From the NCBI RefSeq assembly GCF_030523875.1, contig NZ_JAUNHR010000007.1, forward strand, positions 9,416 through 47,253: DNA of 37,838 nucleotides, written 5' to 3'. The stretch's first letter is position 1, and the number at the start of each line of letters is the position of its first letter. This document shows positions 17,266 to 25,532 of the stretch, piece by piece. The DNA is from Micrococcus sp. (GTDB lineage: Bacteria; Actinomycetota; Actinomycetes; Actinomycetales; Micrococcaceae). Below the pieces are notes generated by a model. That model was not told the DNA's origin. It saw only the letters and a program-made list of their open reading frames with translations, and did no database searches. Position numbers and translations under genes: made by a program.

Positions 17266-18640
17266 GGATCGGCCTCTCGACGGGGTAGCGGTAGAGCACG
17301 CGGCGCTGGCGCAGGGCCAGGGCCGCGGCGAACGTGATCGTACCAACGCGCCCGGCGAACATCATGGCCGTCAGCAGGTACTTCCCGGCTGGCGGGGCCT
17401 CCGCCGAGACGCCCACGGACAGCCCGCACGTGCCGAACGCGGAGATCACCTCGAAGAGGGGCCGCTGCAGGGACTCGCCGGTGATGGACACGAGGGCCAG
17501 GGTGGCCAGCAGCACGAGCGTGGAGCCGAGGGCGAGCACGGAGATGGCCACGCGCAGGGTCTCGGGGGCGATCGTGCGGCCGTGCACCGTGACCTCCCGG
17601 TCGCCGCGGGCCTCGGCCACGATCGCCAGGAACATCACGGCCAGCGTCGTCACCTTGATGCCGCCGGCGGTGGAGGCCGAGCCGCCGCCCACGAACATCA
17701 GGGCGTCCATCAGCAGCAGGGACTCGGGGCGGTGGCTGTCGGTGTCGTCGATCGCGAACCCCCCGGAACGGGTCATCACGGAGCCGAACACCGAGTGCGC
17801 GATGCGCTGCCCCACGCCCATCCCGCCGTGCGTGGCCGGATTGCCGGCCTCGAAGAAGAACAGGGCGACGGCGCCGAGCACCAGCAGCGCCAGCGTCACC
17901 TCCACCGTGAGCTTGGTGTGCAGGTTCCAGGAGCGGAACCGCCAGCCCTTGTCCAGGAGCACCATCACCACGGGGAACCCCAGGGCGCCGGCGAACACGC
18001 CGACGGCGATCACGGTGACGATCACCGGGTGCCCCGCGAGCTCCGCGATGCCGCCGCCGTCGTGCAGCGCGAACCCGGCGTTGTTGAACGCGCTGACCGA
18101 GTAGAAGACGCCCTGCCACAGGCCCGTGGCCCACGAGCCGGAGAGCCCCGCGAACTGGGGCACCAGGATGACCGCCAGCGCCGCCTCGCACGTGAGCACG
18201 GTGACCACCACGACCCGCAGCAGCCGGCCGACCTCGCCCATGTTGCCCGTGGTCATGCCGGACTCCTGGGTGGCGAGCTTGGTCCGCAGGCCCAGGTGCC
18301 GGGACACGGCCAGGGTCAGCAGCGAGGCCATGGACAGGATGCCCAGGCCGCCGATCTGCATGGCAGCCAGCAGGATCAGGTGTCCCCAGAAGGACCAGTG
18401 GTCGGCGGTGTCCACGGTGGTCAGCCCCGTCACGGAGAAGGCGGAGACGGCGGTGAACATGGCGTCGTGCAGAGGGGTGGCCCGTCCGTCGGCCGCGGCG
18501 ATCGGCAGGGACAGCAGCGCCGTGAACAGCAGGGCGCCGAGGGCGAACGCGGACAGGGCCGCGCGGGCGGGGGAGCCGGCGACGACGGCGCTCACCGCGC
18601 CGCTCGCGCGCCGGAGCGCGGCCACGGGGGCGGGGGCCAT
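17258..18640 (-). CDS. ktrB: Potassium-translocating subunit (TrkH/KtrB family)
   Basis: This 460-residue membrane channel subunit takes up K+, often coupled to Na+. Four repeats of helix-pore-helix are visible. Their filter loops read SVTGLTT, NNAGFAL, TRSGGFAI and TCGLSVG, each with the conserved Gly of this family. The segment GGGSASTAGGIKVTT between repeats is the family's glycine-rich gating loop in the third repeat's inner helix. AGGAGG lies 6 nt before the ATG, and a GATACT -10 box is 64 nt upstream. The downstream ktrA overlaps its end. The length suits KtrB better than proteobacterial TrkH. Confidence 0.93.
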   Translation of the reverse strand: MAPAPVAALRRASGAVSAVVAGSPARAALSAFALGALLFTALLSLPIAAADGRATPLHDAMFTAVSAFSVTGLTTVDTADHWSFWGHLILLAAMQIGGLGILSMASLLTLAVSRHLGLRTKLATQESGMTTGNMGEVGRLLRVVVVTVLTCEAALAVILVPQFAGLSGSWATGLWQGVFYSVSAFNNAGFALHDGGGIAELAGHPVIVTVIAVGVFAGALGFPVVMVLLDKGWRFRSWNLHTKLTVEVTLALLVLGAVALFFFEAGNPATHGGMGVGQRIAHSVFGSVMTRSGGFAIDDTDSHRPESLLLMDALMFVGGGSASTAGGIKVTTLAVMFLAIVAEARGDREVTVHGRTIAPETLRVAISVLALGSTLVLLATLALVSITGESLQRPLFEVISAFGTCGLSVGVSAEAPPAGKYLLTAMMFAGRVGTITFAAALALRQRRVLYRYPVERPILG

Positions 18641-18703
18641 GGGGAACCTCCTGGTGGGTGGTCGCCGGGGTCGGGCCCCGCCTCGGCCCGGCGGGCCGGG
18701 TCC

Positions 18704-18709
18704 AGTATC
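18704..18709 (-). promoter_or_regulatory. Candidate -10 box (GATACT) of ktrB-ktrA
   Basis: GATACT on the minus strand lies 64 nt before the ktrB ATG, with an ordinary ribosome binding site between them. It shares the 170-nt divergent gap (18641-18810) with the acuC promoter. Confidence 0.45.
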
Positions 18710-18799
18710 CCCCCGCCCGGGCGGTGCCCGTGCCGACGTCGCACGTCATGGAGGGGACACGATCCGGGCGGGGCTTGCCCCCGGGGCGGTGGGCGGATC

Positions 18800-18805
18800 T
18801 ACCCT
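18800..18805 (+). promoter_or_regulatory. -10 box (TACCCT) of acuC
   Basis: TACCCT ends 5 nt before the GTG at 18811, so the message is probably leaderless. A possible -35, TTGCCC, is at 18775-18780 with a 19-nt spacer. Confidence 0.5.
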
Positions 18806-18810
18806 GAAGC

Positions 18811-20067
18811 GTGACCTCCGCGACGTCTGAGACCGTCCAGCCCGCACCCGCCGCGGTGGTGTGGGACACGAGCCTGCTGAAGTACCGGTTCAGCGCGCAG
18901 CACCCGATGGCGCCCCTGCGCCTGGACCTGACGCACCGGCTCACGGAGGCGCTCGGCCTGCTCGAGGCGGAGCACGTGCGGATCCTGCAGCCCCCGGTGG
19001 CCTCGGACGAGGAGCTGGCCACGGTGCACTCCCCGGAGTTCATCGCGGCCGTGCGGGCGGCCTCGTGCGAGGACGCCGCGGTGGACGAGGCGCACGGCCT
19101 GGGCTCCGAGGACTGCCCCACGTTCCCCGACCTGCACGAGTCGGCGGCGCGGATCGCCGGCGGCACGCGCGCGGCGGCCGAGGCGATCTGGTCCGGCGAG
19201 GTCACCCGCGCGGTGAACTTCTCGGGCGGCATGCACCACGCGGCCCGGGACAAGGCCTCCGGGTTCTGCATCTACAACGACTGCGCGCTGGCCATCCAGC
19301 ACCTGCTGGACCTCGGCGCGCAGCGCGTGGCCTACGTGGACGTGGACGCCCACCACGGGGACGGCACCCAGTCGATCTTCTACGACGACCCCCGCGTGAT
19401 GACGATCTCCCTGCACGAGACGGGGATCAGCCTCTTCCCCGGCACCGGCTTCGCCAACGAGACCGGCGGCCCCGAGGCGGTCGGCACCTCCGTGAACGTG
19501 GCCCTGCCGCCGCGCACCGGCGACGCCGGCTTCCTGCGCGCCGTGCACGCCGTGGTCCCGCAGCTCCTCGAGGAGTTCGCGCCGGACGTGCTGATCACCC
19601 AGCACGGCTGCGACTCGCACGCGGCGGACCCCCTGGCGGACCTGCGCCTGTCCGTGGACGGCCAGCGCCAGCTGGCCTTCGACCTGGGCGACTGGGCCGA
19701 CCGGTTCGCCCACGGCCGGTGGCTGGCCACCGGCGGCGGCGGCTACAACCCCCTGCGCGTGGTGCCGCGGTCGTGGACGCACCTGGTCGGCGTCGTCACC
19801 GGCCAGCCGGTGCCGCTGTCCACGCCGGTGCCCGAGGCCTGGCGCGAGCACGTGCGGCGCCTGGGCGAGGAGGACCTCACGGGGGACATGTCCCTCTTCG
19901 AGGGGGACGAGGAGGCGCGCGTCCCCGCCGTGATGGGCGAGGACGCGGACGTATGGTGGCGCTCGTGGGAGGTGGGCTACGACCCCGCCGACCCCGTGGA
20001 CCAGACCATCATGGCCACCCGCCGTGAGGTCTTCCCCCTGCACGGCCTCGACCCCTGGTTCGACTGA
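18811..20067 (+). CDS. acuC: AcuC-like class I histone deacetylase-family protein
   Basis: These 418 residues follow the arginase/deacetylase fold. Zinc and charge-relay motifs are all present: GGMHHAARDKASGFC (His pair), YVDVDAHHGDGTQ (Asp and His zinc ligands), ITQHGCDSHAADPLA (second zinc Asp), and GGGGYNP near the C terminus. In Bacillus, AcuC deacetylates acetyl-CoA synthetase, so acetate metabolism is the likely context, but no acs or acuA gene is here. The GTG start follows a -10 box by 5 nt with no Shine-Dalgarno, which suggests leaderless translation. The encoded N terminus starts about 15 residues before the conserved VVWDTSLL, as expected. Confidence 0.92.
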   Translation: MTSATSETVQPAPAAVVWDTSLLKYRFSAQHPMAPLRLDLTHRLTEALGLLEAEHVRILQPPVASDEELATVHSPEFIAAVRAASCEDAAVDEAHGLGSEDCPTFPDLHESAARIAGGTRAAAEAIWSGEVTRAVNFSGGMHHAARDKASGFCIYNDCALAIQHLLDLGAQRVAYVDVDAHHGDGTQSIFYDDPRVMTISLHETGISLFPGTGFANETGGPEAVGTSVNVALPPRTGDAGFLRAVHAVVPQLLEEFAPDVLITQHGCDSHAADPLADLRLSVDGQRQLAFDLGDWADRFAHGRWLATGGGGYNPLRVVPRSWTHLVGVVTGQPVPLSTPVPEAWREHVRRLGEEDLTGDMSLFEGDEEARVPAVMGEDADVWWRSWEVGYDPADPVDQTIMATRREVFPLHGLDPWFD

Positions 20068-20121
20068 CCACGCCCGCGGGCGTCCCGGCGGGACGGTTCG
20101 ACGCGGGCCCGCGGGGACCGG

Positions 20122-20127
20122 TAGTGT
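20122..20127 (+). promoter_or_regulatory. Candidate -10 box (TAGTGT) for bS22
   Basis: TAGTGT is preceded by TTCGAC (20097-20102) at a 19-nt spacing and lies 118 nt before the bS22 start. Transcription from here would give a leader of about 110 nt. Confidence 0.5.
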
Positions 20128-20145
20128 GGCCGGGAACGTTTTCAT

Positions 20146-20168
20146 GCGTTCCACACCCGGTGGAATGC
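20146..20168 (+). promoter_or_regulatory. Hairpin in the bS22 leader
   Basis: GCGTTCCAC pairs with GTGGAATGC (9 bp, one G-U) around the loop ACCCG. It lies about 15 nt after the presumed transcription start. A stability or autoregulatory element in a ribosomal-protein leader is possible but not shown. Confidence 0.35.
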
Positions 20169-20245
20169 GGGTCGGCGTGACCGGAGGACCCGGACATCCG
20201 CGGTCCCCACGCCCCGCCGACCCTCACCCCGACGAAGGAGTCCCC

Positions 20246-20344
20246 ATGGGATCTGTCATCAAGAAGCGCCGCAAGCGCATGGCGAAGAAGAAGCACCGCA
20301 AGCTGCTTCGCAAGACCCGCCACCAGCGTCGCAACAAGAAGTGA
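20246..20344 (+). CDS. 30S ribosomal protein bS22 (AURKAIP1/COX24-like)
   Basis: This 32-residue, extremely basic protein (MGSVIKKRRKRMAKKKHRKL, then an Arg/Lys-rich tail) matches the actinobacterial small-subunit protein bS22. Mycobacterial ribosome structures place bS22 in the 30S near the decoding region and intersubunit face. It is often missed because of its size. GAAGGAG lies 5 nt before the ATG. The gene has its own presumed promoter and a strong terminator, so it forms a single-gene unit. The same gene lies a short way after proC in mycobacteria. Confidence 0.93.
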   Translation: MGSVIKKRRKRMAKKKHRKLLRKTRHQRRNKK

Positions 20345-20369
20345 CGCCCGCTCCCTGAGAGCGGTTGAC

Positions 20370-20403
20370 GAGGCCGTCCGCCCCCGCCGGGGCGGACGGC
20401 CTC
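20370..20403 (+). terminator. Strong hairpin terminator after bS22
   Basis: A perfect 15-bp stem (20370-20384 with 20389-20403) closes a CGCC loop 26 nt after the bS22 stop. No T run follows, as is common in high-GC actinobacteria. Confidence 0.8.
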
Positions 20404-20456
20404 ATCGTGTGTCTGGGGAGGGGAGGGGCCGCGGTCGGCCGTCGGGGGAGCACGCC

Positions 20457-20462
20457 TAGGAT
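20457..20462 (+). promoter_or_regulatory. -10 box (TAGGAT) of the glutaredoxin-like gene
   Basis: TAGGAT ends 6 nt before the ATG at 20469, with no Shine-Dalgarno sequence. This is a typical leaderless arrangement. Confidence 0.55.
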
Positions 20463-20468
20463 GGCCGC

Positions 20469-20738
20469 ATGCTCCCCGCGCCCCCCGCCTCCGCCGCCCG
20501 CGTCCAGCTCCTGGTCAAGCCCGGGTGCCACCTCTGCGCGGACGCCGAGGCCGCCGTCGAGGGCGTGTGCGCCCCACGGGGTGAGGCGTGGGAGAGGGTC
20601 GACGGCGCCGCGCACCCGGACCTGCTCGAGGCCTACGCGGAGGAGGTCCCGGTGCTGTTCGTGGACGGGGTCCAGCGCGACTTCTGGCGCGTGGACCCCG
20701 CCCGGCTGGCACGCCTGCTCGAGGCGCCGCGGCCCTGA
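20469..20738 (+). CDS. Glutaredoxin/DUF836-family thiol protein
   Basis: This 89-residue thioredoxin-fold protein has the redox motif CHLC (C20 and C23) directly after the first strand, VQLLVKPG. The cis-Pro loop VPVLFVDG, where thioredoxin folds contact the substrate, comes later. This pattern is the small glutaredoxin-like DUF836 family found in this neighbourhood of actinobacterial genomes. A partner and substrate are unknown. The start is fixed by the -10 box 6 nt upstream. It converges on the downstream membrane-protein gene across a hairpin. Confidence 0.88.
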   Translation: MLPAPPASAARVQLLVKPGCHLCADAEAAVEGVCAPRGEAWERVDGAAHPDLLEAYAEEVPVLFVDGVQRDFWRVDPARLARLLEAPRP

Positions 20739-20758
20739 GGCCGGTGGCCGCCGGCCTC
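20737..20758. terminator. Bidirectional hairpin between convergent genes
   Basis: GAGGCCGG (20737-20744) pairs perfectly with CCGGCCTC (20751-20758) around TGGCCG. The left arm overlaps the last two bases of the stop codon. It sits in the 34-nt gap between two convergent genes and can serve both. Confidence 0.55.
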
Positions 20759-20772
20759 GGCGGCGGGGACCG

Positions 20773-21558
20773 TCAGCGACGGGCGGCGCGCTCCCAGGCC
20801 TTGAGACGCAGGTACTCGGTGGCATCCTTGCGGTAGGCCATGCCGACGCCCACGGCCCCGAGCGCCACCCACAGCAGCTCGAACGGGTTGAGCGGACCCA
20901 CCACGAGGTTCACGCCCAACATGAGCACCGAGAGCACCGCGAGCACGGTGCCCACGGTGCGGGCGGCCCGAGAGCCGCCGCGGATCTTCAGGGCGATCAG
21001 CAGGTAGACCAGGAAGGCCAGCACGCCCAGGGCGATCGTCACGCCCGCCATCACGGGCAGCAGCGAGGGGACGAGGTCCCGGTACTGCTGTATCTGCGCC
21101 TCGGTCAGGCCCAGGTCCCGGTAGGACTGCTCCATGGCCTCGGTGAGCGCCTGACGGCCGGCCTCGGTGAGCAGGGACAGCCCGGCCAGCAGCGTGGTGA
21201 GCAGGAACAGGGACCCCGCGGAGAGGATCAGCCAGAAGGCCGCCGTGATCGAGCCCGGACGGCGGGGCGCCGCCGGCGCGGCGGGCTGTCCGGACCAGGC
21301 GGGCCCCGGGACGCCGGGCTGTCCCGTCCCCTGTGCGGCGGGCTGGCCGGCCCACTGCGGGACGGGCTGGTGCGCGGTCGCCTGCTGCCCGGTCCAGGCG
21401 GGGACCGCCTGCCCGTGCTCGTCCCCGCCGGCCTGCGCCGGGGGACGGCCGTAGGGGCTCTGTGCGTCGGCGTCGGGCCAGCGCGGCGCGGACCCGGCGT
21501 GCGGATCGGCCCCGTAGGGGTTGCGGTCGCGGTGGTCGTGCGGGGACGTGCCGGACAT
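20773..21558 (-). CDS. Membrane protein with Pro/Gln-rich N terminus, function unknown
   Basis: This is a 261-residue protein. About 95 N-terminal residues are rich in Pro, Gln, Ala and Gly (repeated WxGQPAA/WTGQQ-like units) and look disordered and cytoplasmic. Four hydrophobic segments follow: AAFWLILSAGSLFLLTTLLAG, the VMAGVTIALGVLAFLVYLLI region, TVGTVLAVLSVLMLGVNLVV, and FELLWVALGAVGVGM. The loop after the first helix is helical and acidic. This layout is common for actinobacterial DUF proteins encoded near housekeeping genes; I do not recognise a function. The ATG was chosen because GAGGAGG lies 3 nt upstream; the longer in-frame version would run into the divergent promoter of the histidine phosphatase gene. 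Confidence 0.75.
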   Translation of the reverse strand: MSGTSPHDHRDRNPYGADPHAGSAPRWPDADAQSPYGRPPAQAGGDEHGQAVPAWTGQQATAHQPVPQWAGQPAAQGTGQPGVPGPAWSGQPAAPAAPRRPGSITAAFWLILSAGSLFLLTTLLAGLSLLTEAGRQALTEAMEQSYRDLGLTEAQIQQYRDLVPSLLPVMAGVTIALGVLAFLVYLLIALKIRGGSRAARTVGTVLAVLSVLMLGVNLVVGPLNPFELLWVALGAVGVGMAYRKDATEYLRLKAWERAARR

Positions 21559-21613
21559 GGTCCTCCTCGGTCGGGGTCTGACGCCGCCCACGGTACCGGG
21601 CGGGGCCGTCTGG

Positions 21614-21619
21614 AAGACT
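21614..21619 (+). promoter_or_regulatory. Candidate -10 box (AAGACT) of the histidine phosphatase gene
   Basis: AAGACT ends 6 nt before the ATG at 21626. The run AGACTGGGC is shared with the leaderless start of the DUF4229 gene at 27294. Confidence 0.4.
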
Positions 21620-21625
21620 GGGCGC

Positions 21626-22300
21626 ATGCAGACCCTCGCCACGGTGCACCTCGTCCGTCACGGAGAAGTCCACAACCCCGAGCGCGTGCTCTACGGCCGC
21701 CTGGACGGGTTCGGCCTGTCCGAGCTGGGGCGGCGCATGGCCGACGACGTGGCCGCCTGGTTCGCGCGCCGGGCGGACGAGCACGGCCGCCGGCCGGAGA
21801 TCGTGGCCGCCTCCCCGCTGCTGCGCGCCCAGCAGACGGCCGCCCCGATCGCCGCCGCCCTCGACCGGCCGCTGCGCACCGAGGCGGACGTGATCGAGGC
21901 GGAGAACGCCTTCGAGGGGATGTCCGACGTCGCGGCCACCCTCAAGCGCTCCCCGCGCCTGTGGCCGCTGCTGCGGAACCCCCTGACCCCCTCGTGGGGT
22001 GAGCCCTACCGGCAGCAGGCCGCCCGCATGCTCGCGACGGCGGACCGCGTCAAGGGCGAGGCCCTCGCGGCCGGCGGGCCCGGCGCGGAGGCGATCCTGG
22101 TCTCCCACCAGCTGCCCATCTGGGTCACCCGGCTGGCCGTGGAGGGCCGCCCCCTGGCCCACGACCCGCGCTCGCGGGAGTGCTCCCTGACCTCCGTGAC
22201 CTCCCTCGTCTACGAGGCCGGCCGCGCCCTGCCCCGCGTGGAGTACCACGAGCCGAACCGGGCCCTGCTCAAGGACGCCTCCTCCCTGCCCGGGGCCTGA
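21626..22300 (+). CDS. Histidine phosphatase family protein (phosphoglycerate mutase-like)
   Basis: These 224 residues carry the catalytic LVRHGE (R11, H12), the region YGRLDGFGLSELG, ASPLLRAQQTAAPIA with a phosphate-pocket Arg, and ILVSHQLPI with the second catalytic His. This is the branch-2-free, PhoE-like phosphatase layout, not a true glycolytic mutase. It precedes resA by 132 nt, as in mycobacteria, where a gene of this type heads the cytochrome c maturation cluster. Its own substrate is unknown. The ATG follows a -10-like AAGACT by 6 nt. Confidence 0.9.
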   Translation: MQTLATVHLVRHGEVHNPERVLYGRLDGFGLSELGRRMADDVAAWFARRADEHGRRPEIVAASPLLRAQQTAAPIAAALDRPLRTEADVIEAENAFEGMSDVAATLKRSPRLWPLLRNPLTPSWGEPYRQQAARMLATADRVKGEALAAGGPGAEAILVSHQLPIWVTRLAVEGRPLAHDPRSRECSLTSVTSLVYEAGRALPRVEYHEPNRALLKDASSLPGA

Positions 22301-22365
22301 GCGCCCCGGCTCGGAGGCGGCGCCGGTGTGACACCCAGGGTTCCATCAGGCGGAGCCCCGCCGCG

Positions 22366-22371
22366 TACACT
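22366..22371 (+). promoter_or_regulatory. -10 box (TACACT) of the cytochrome c maturation operon
   Basis: TACACT is preceded by TTCCAT (22341-22346) at 19 nt. It lies 61 nt before the resA ATG. This fits a promoter for resA-ccdA-resB-ccsB. Confidence 0.45.
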
Positions 22372-22432
22372 CGCGAGGACCCCCTCGCACGTCTTCGCAC
22401 CCGCCGTCCCCGTCCCCCGGAGCGCCCGCGTC

Positions 22433-23044
22433 ATGTCCCTCCCGTCCCGCCCCTCCCGCCGCGCCGTCCTGAGCGGACTGTCCGCGGCCTCCCTGGCCCC
22501 GCTGCTGGCGGCCTGCTCGGGCGGCGACGACTCCCTCGCGCGCCAGGCCGGCAACGCCGGCGGCAAGAACTACATCGCCGGAGACGGCTCCGTGGTGGAG
22601 TTCGCCCCCGAGGAGCGCGGCGCGCCCGTGGAGTTCACCGCGGAGCTGTTCGACGGCACCCCCGTCACCGGCGAATCCCTGCGCGGCGAGCCGGCCCTGC
22701 TGAACTTCTGGTACGCCGCGTGCGCCCCGTGCCGCGTGGAGGCCCCCCACCTGGTCTCGCTCCACGAGCGGTTCGCCCCGCAGGGCGTGGCGTTCCTGGG
22801 CGTGAACGTGCGGGACACCGTCACCACGGCCCAGGCGTTCGAGCGCACGTTCGCCATCCCGTACCCGTCCGTGGAGGACGCCTCCGGGGACGTGCTGCTG
22901 GCCATGACCGACCACGTGCCCCCGCAGGCCGTACCCTCGACCCTCGTGCTCGACCGGCAGGGCCGCGTGGCCGCCCGTGTGCTGGGCGCCGTCCAGGAGG
23001 GCACCCTCGGGGCCCTGCTGGACACCGTGGTCGCGGAGTCCTGA
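22433..23044 (+). CDS. resA: ResA-like thiol-disulfide lipoprotein
   Basis: This 203-residue exported thioredoxin-like reductant keeps the haem-binding Cys pair of apocytochrome c reduced. The N terminus is an RR-containing signal (PSRRAVLSG) ending in the lipobox LAAC, with lipid-bearing Cys28. The redox motif is CAPC (C97 and C100) after NFWYAA, and the cis-Pro loop AVPSTLVLD follows. The TlpA/AhpC-type insert between them is normal. The ATG was chosen because it gives a complete signal peptide; the in-frame ATG at 22328 would place 35 odd residues before it. It is first in the operon and 12 nt before ccdA. Confidence 0.9.
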   Translation: MSLPSRPSRRAVLSGLSAASLAPLLAACSGGDDSLARQAGNAGGKNYIAGDGSVVEFAPEERGAPVEFTAELFDGTPVTGESLRGEPALLNFWYAACAPCRVEAPHLVSLHERFAPQGVAFLGVNVRDTVTTAQAFERTFAIPYPSVEDASGDVLLAMTDHVPPQAVPSTLVLDRQGRVAARVLGAVQEGTLGALLDTVVAES

Positions 23045-23056
23045 GGCCCGCCCCGG

Positions 23057-23815
23057 ATGCAGGACAACCCCTTCGCGGAGATCGCGCTCGACGGCTCGCT
23101 GCTGGCGGCCGCGCCCATCGCCCTGCTCGCCGGCCTGATCTCCTTCCTCTCCCCGTGCGTGCTGCCGCTCGTGCCCGGCTACCTCGGCTACGTCTCGGGT
23201 CTGGGCGGCGCCGCCCTGGACACCCCGCGGCGCGGCCGCGTGGTCCTCGGCGCGGTGCTCTTCGTCCTGGGCTTCACCGCCGTCTTCATGGTGATGAACA
23301 TCCTCTTCGCCGAGCTCGCCTTCCGGATCCTGCGGGACCTTGCCTGGGTGACGCAGCTGCTCGGCGTGCTCGTCATCGTGATGGGCGTGGTGTTCATGGG
23401 CGGGCTGCGCGGGCTGCAGACCGAGCGCAAGCTCCACCTGAGGCCCGCCGCCGGCCTGGCCGGGGCGCCCCTGCTGGGGATGACGTTCGGCCTCGGCTGG
23501 GCGCCGTGCATCGGCCCCACGCTGGCCGCCGTCTTCGCCCTGTCCTACACGCAGGACTCCTCCGCCGTGGCCCGCGCCGCACTGCTGGCCGGGCTGTACT
23601 GCCTGGGCCTCGGCCTGCCGTTCGTCCTGATCTCCTTCGGGATCGAGCGCGGCATGCGCGCCCTCGGGTTCTTCCGGCGGCACCGCCGGGCCGTCATGGT
23701 GGCCGGCGGAGCGGTGCTGATCCTGCTCGGCCTGGTCATGGTCACCGGCCTGTGGACCGAGTGGATGGTCCGCCTGCAGTCCTGGTTCCAGAATGAATGG
23801 GTGATGCCCCTGTGA
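23057..23815 (+). CDS. ccdA: Cytochrome c biogenesis protein CcdA
   Basis: This 252-residue membrane protein moves electrons from cytoplasmic thioredoxin to the extracytoplasmic ResA. Six hydrophobic helices are visible. The two redox Cys sit in the expected places: [13 protein letters not shown] in the first helix (C34) and GWAPCIGP in the fourth. Both have the flanking Pro residues that define the family. The start is 12 nt after the resA stop. The stop overlaps the start region of resB, which indicates coupled translation in the System II maturation operon. Confidence 0.95.
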   Translation: MQDNPFAEIALDGSLLAAAPIALLAGLISFLSPCVLPLVPGYLGYVSGLGGAALDTPRRGRVVLGAVLFVLGFTAVFMVMNILFAELAFRILRDLAWVTQLLGVLVIVMGVVFMGGLRGLQTERKLHLRPAAGLAGAPLLGMTFGLGWAPCIGPTLAAVFALSYTQDSSAVARAALLAGLYCLGLGLPFVLISFGIERGMRALGFFRRHRRAVMVAGGAVLILLGLVMVTGLWTEWMVRLQSWFQNEWVMPL

Positions 23816-25530
23816 GCCCGAAGCCCGCCCCCACCGGGTCCTCCCGCGCCCGCAGCCGTGACGACGTCGCTCTCCCGGCGCTCGGCGCGCGCGGCATGCT
23901 GCGCTGGGCCTGGACGCAGCTGACCAGCATGCGCACCGCGCTGCTGCTCCTGCTGCTCCTGGCTGTGGCCGCCGTGCCTGGCTCGCTCGTGCCCCAGCGC
24001 CGCGCCGGCCCCGAGATCGTGGACCGGTGGATCGAGGACAACCCCTTCTGGGGGCCGGTCCTGGACCGGGCACAGTTCTTCGACGTCTACTCCTCGGCCT
24101 GGTTCTCCGCGATCTACCTGCTGCTGTTCATCTCCCTCGTGGGCTGCGTGCTGCCGCGCGCCGTCAAGCACGCCCGGGCGCTGCGCCAGCCCCCGGCCCG
24201 CACGCCCCGCAACCTGGGACGCCTGCCGGAGTCCGGCGTCGTGGTCCTCGAGGAGGGCGGCCCCGCCCCCGAGGAGGCGGTCCGCCAGGCCCAGCGCTGG
24301 CTGAGGAGGAGGCGCTACCGCGTGCAGTTCCGTCCCGAGGACGCGGGCGCCTCCGTGGGCGCCGAGCGCGGGTACCTGCGGGAGGTCGGGAACATCCTGT
24401 TCCACCTGTCCCTGATCGGCGTGCTCGTGTTCATGGCCTACGGCGCCATGACCAAGTACACGGGGCAGAAGATCATCGTGGAGGGGGAGGGGTTCGCCAA
24501 CAACCTGGTCTCCTACGACTCCTTCACCCCCGGCATGTACTTCGACGCCGAGGACCTGCAGCCGTTCTCCCTGACCCTGGAGTCGTTCGACGCCGAGTTC
24601 GAGCGCCAGTCCCTCACCCACTACGGCCAGCCCCTGGACTACACGGCCGTCATGCAGGTCCGCGAGGGCTCCGACGCCGCGCCCGAGGAGCGCATCCTCA
24701 AGGTGAACCATCCGCTCGAGGTGGACGGCGCCAGGGTGTACCTCGTGGGCAACGGCTACGCACCCGTGGTCACCGTCCGGGACGGCAACGGGGACGTGGC
24801 CTTCCAGGGGCCCGTGGTCACGCGCGTCACCGACCAGAATTACAACTCCCTGGCCGTCCTGAAGGTGCCCGACGCGCGGCCCGACCAGCTCGGCTTCGTG
24901 GGTCAGTTCATGCCCGCGGCGGACGACCCCACCGGCTCCGGCGTCGAGATCTCCGTGGACCCCGAGCTGCTGAACCCGAAGCTGATCCTGAACTCGTACC
25001 ACGGCGACCTCGGCCTGGACGCGGGCGTCCCGCAGAACGTCTACGTCCTGGACACCGCGTCCCTCACCGAGCTCAACAGCCGCAAGAACGCCAACGGCGG
25101 CATCACGCTGGCCGTGGGCGAGACGTACGAGCTCCCCGAGGGCAAGGGCTCGATCAGCTTCGACGGCGTGCGCCGCTACGTCGGCCTGGACATCCACCAC
25201 GACCCGGGCAAGTGGGGCGTCGGGTTCTTCGCCCTCACGGCCCTGGCCGGGCTCGCGATCAGCCTGTTCACCCGCCGCCGCCGCGTGTGGGTCCGCGCCC
25301 GTGCCGACGACGCCGGCCGCACCCGCGTGGAGTACGCGCTCCTGGCCCGCGGTGAGGAGTTCGGCCTGCGCGAGGAGCACGTGGCCCTGCGCGAGGCCTT
25401 CGACGGCATGTGGCCGGTGACCGCCGCGCAGGCGCCCGAGCCGGATCCCGCCCCGACCCCCCACCAGCCCCCGGCCGCGGCCCCGGGCTCCACCCCCGAC
25501 GCCCCCGCGACCCCCCGATCTGGAGACTGA
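23812..25530 (+). CDS. resB: Cytochrome c biogenesis protein ResB (CcsB/Ccs1 type)
   Basis: ResB works with CcsB in System II to deliver haem to apocytochrome c outside the membrane. At about 572 residues it has an N-terminal helix ([20 protein letters not shown] followed by VPQR), a second and third helix near residues 90-115 and 195-215, a large extracytoplasmic domain, and a last helix near residue 480. The MRTALxLL and VPxR signatures are typical of ResB. The C-terminal 60 residues are Pro/Ala-rich. The start could be GTG 23812, overlapping the ccdA stop (GTGA), or ATG 23797 five codons earlier; neither has a strong ribosome binding site. ccsB follows after 2 nt. Confidence 0.93.
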   Translation: MSPKPAPTGSSRARSRDDVALPALGARGMLRWAWTQLTSMRTALLLLLLLAVAAVPGSLVPQRRAGPEIVDRWIEDNPFWGPVLDRAQFFDVYSSAWFSAIYLLLFISLVGCVLPRAVKHARALRQPPARTPRNLGRLPESGVVVLEEGGPAPEEAVRQAQRWLRRRRYRVQFRPEDAGASVGAERGYLREVGNILFHLSLIGVLVFMAYGAMTKYTGQKIIVEGEGFANNLVSYDSFTPGMYFDAEDLQPFSLTLESFDAEFERQSLTHYGQPLDYTAVMQVREGSDAAPEERILKVNHPLEVDGARVYLVGNGYAPVVTVRDGNGDVAFQGPVVTRVTDQNYNSLAVLKVPDARPDQLGFVGQFMPAADDPTGSGVEISVDPELLNPKLILNSYHGDLGLDAGVPQNVYVLDTASLTELNSRKNANGGITLAVGETYELPEGKGSISFDGVRRYVGLDIHHDPGKWGVGFFALTALAGLAISLFTRRRRVWVRARADDAGRTRVEYALLARGEEFGLREEHVALREAFDGMWPVTAAQAPEPDPAPTPHQPPAAAPGSTPDAPATPRSGD

Positions 25531-25532
25531 CA

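Noticed and set aside
21626..22300. True glycolytic phosphoglycerate mutase (gpmA)
   Set aside because: The catalytic motifs are those of the wide histidine phosphatase family, but the protein lacks the long insertions of GpmA and lies in a cytochrome c maturation neighbourhood.
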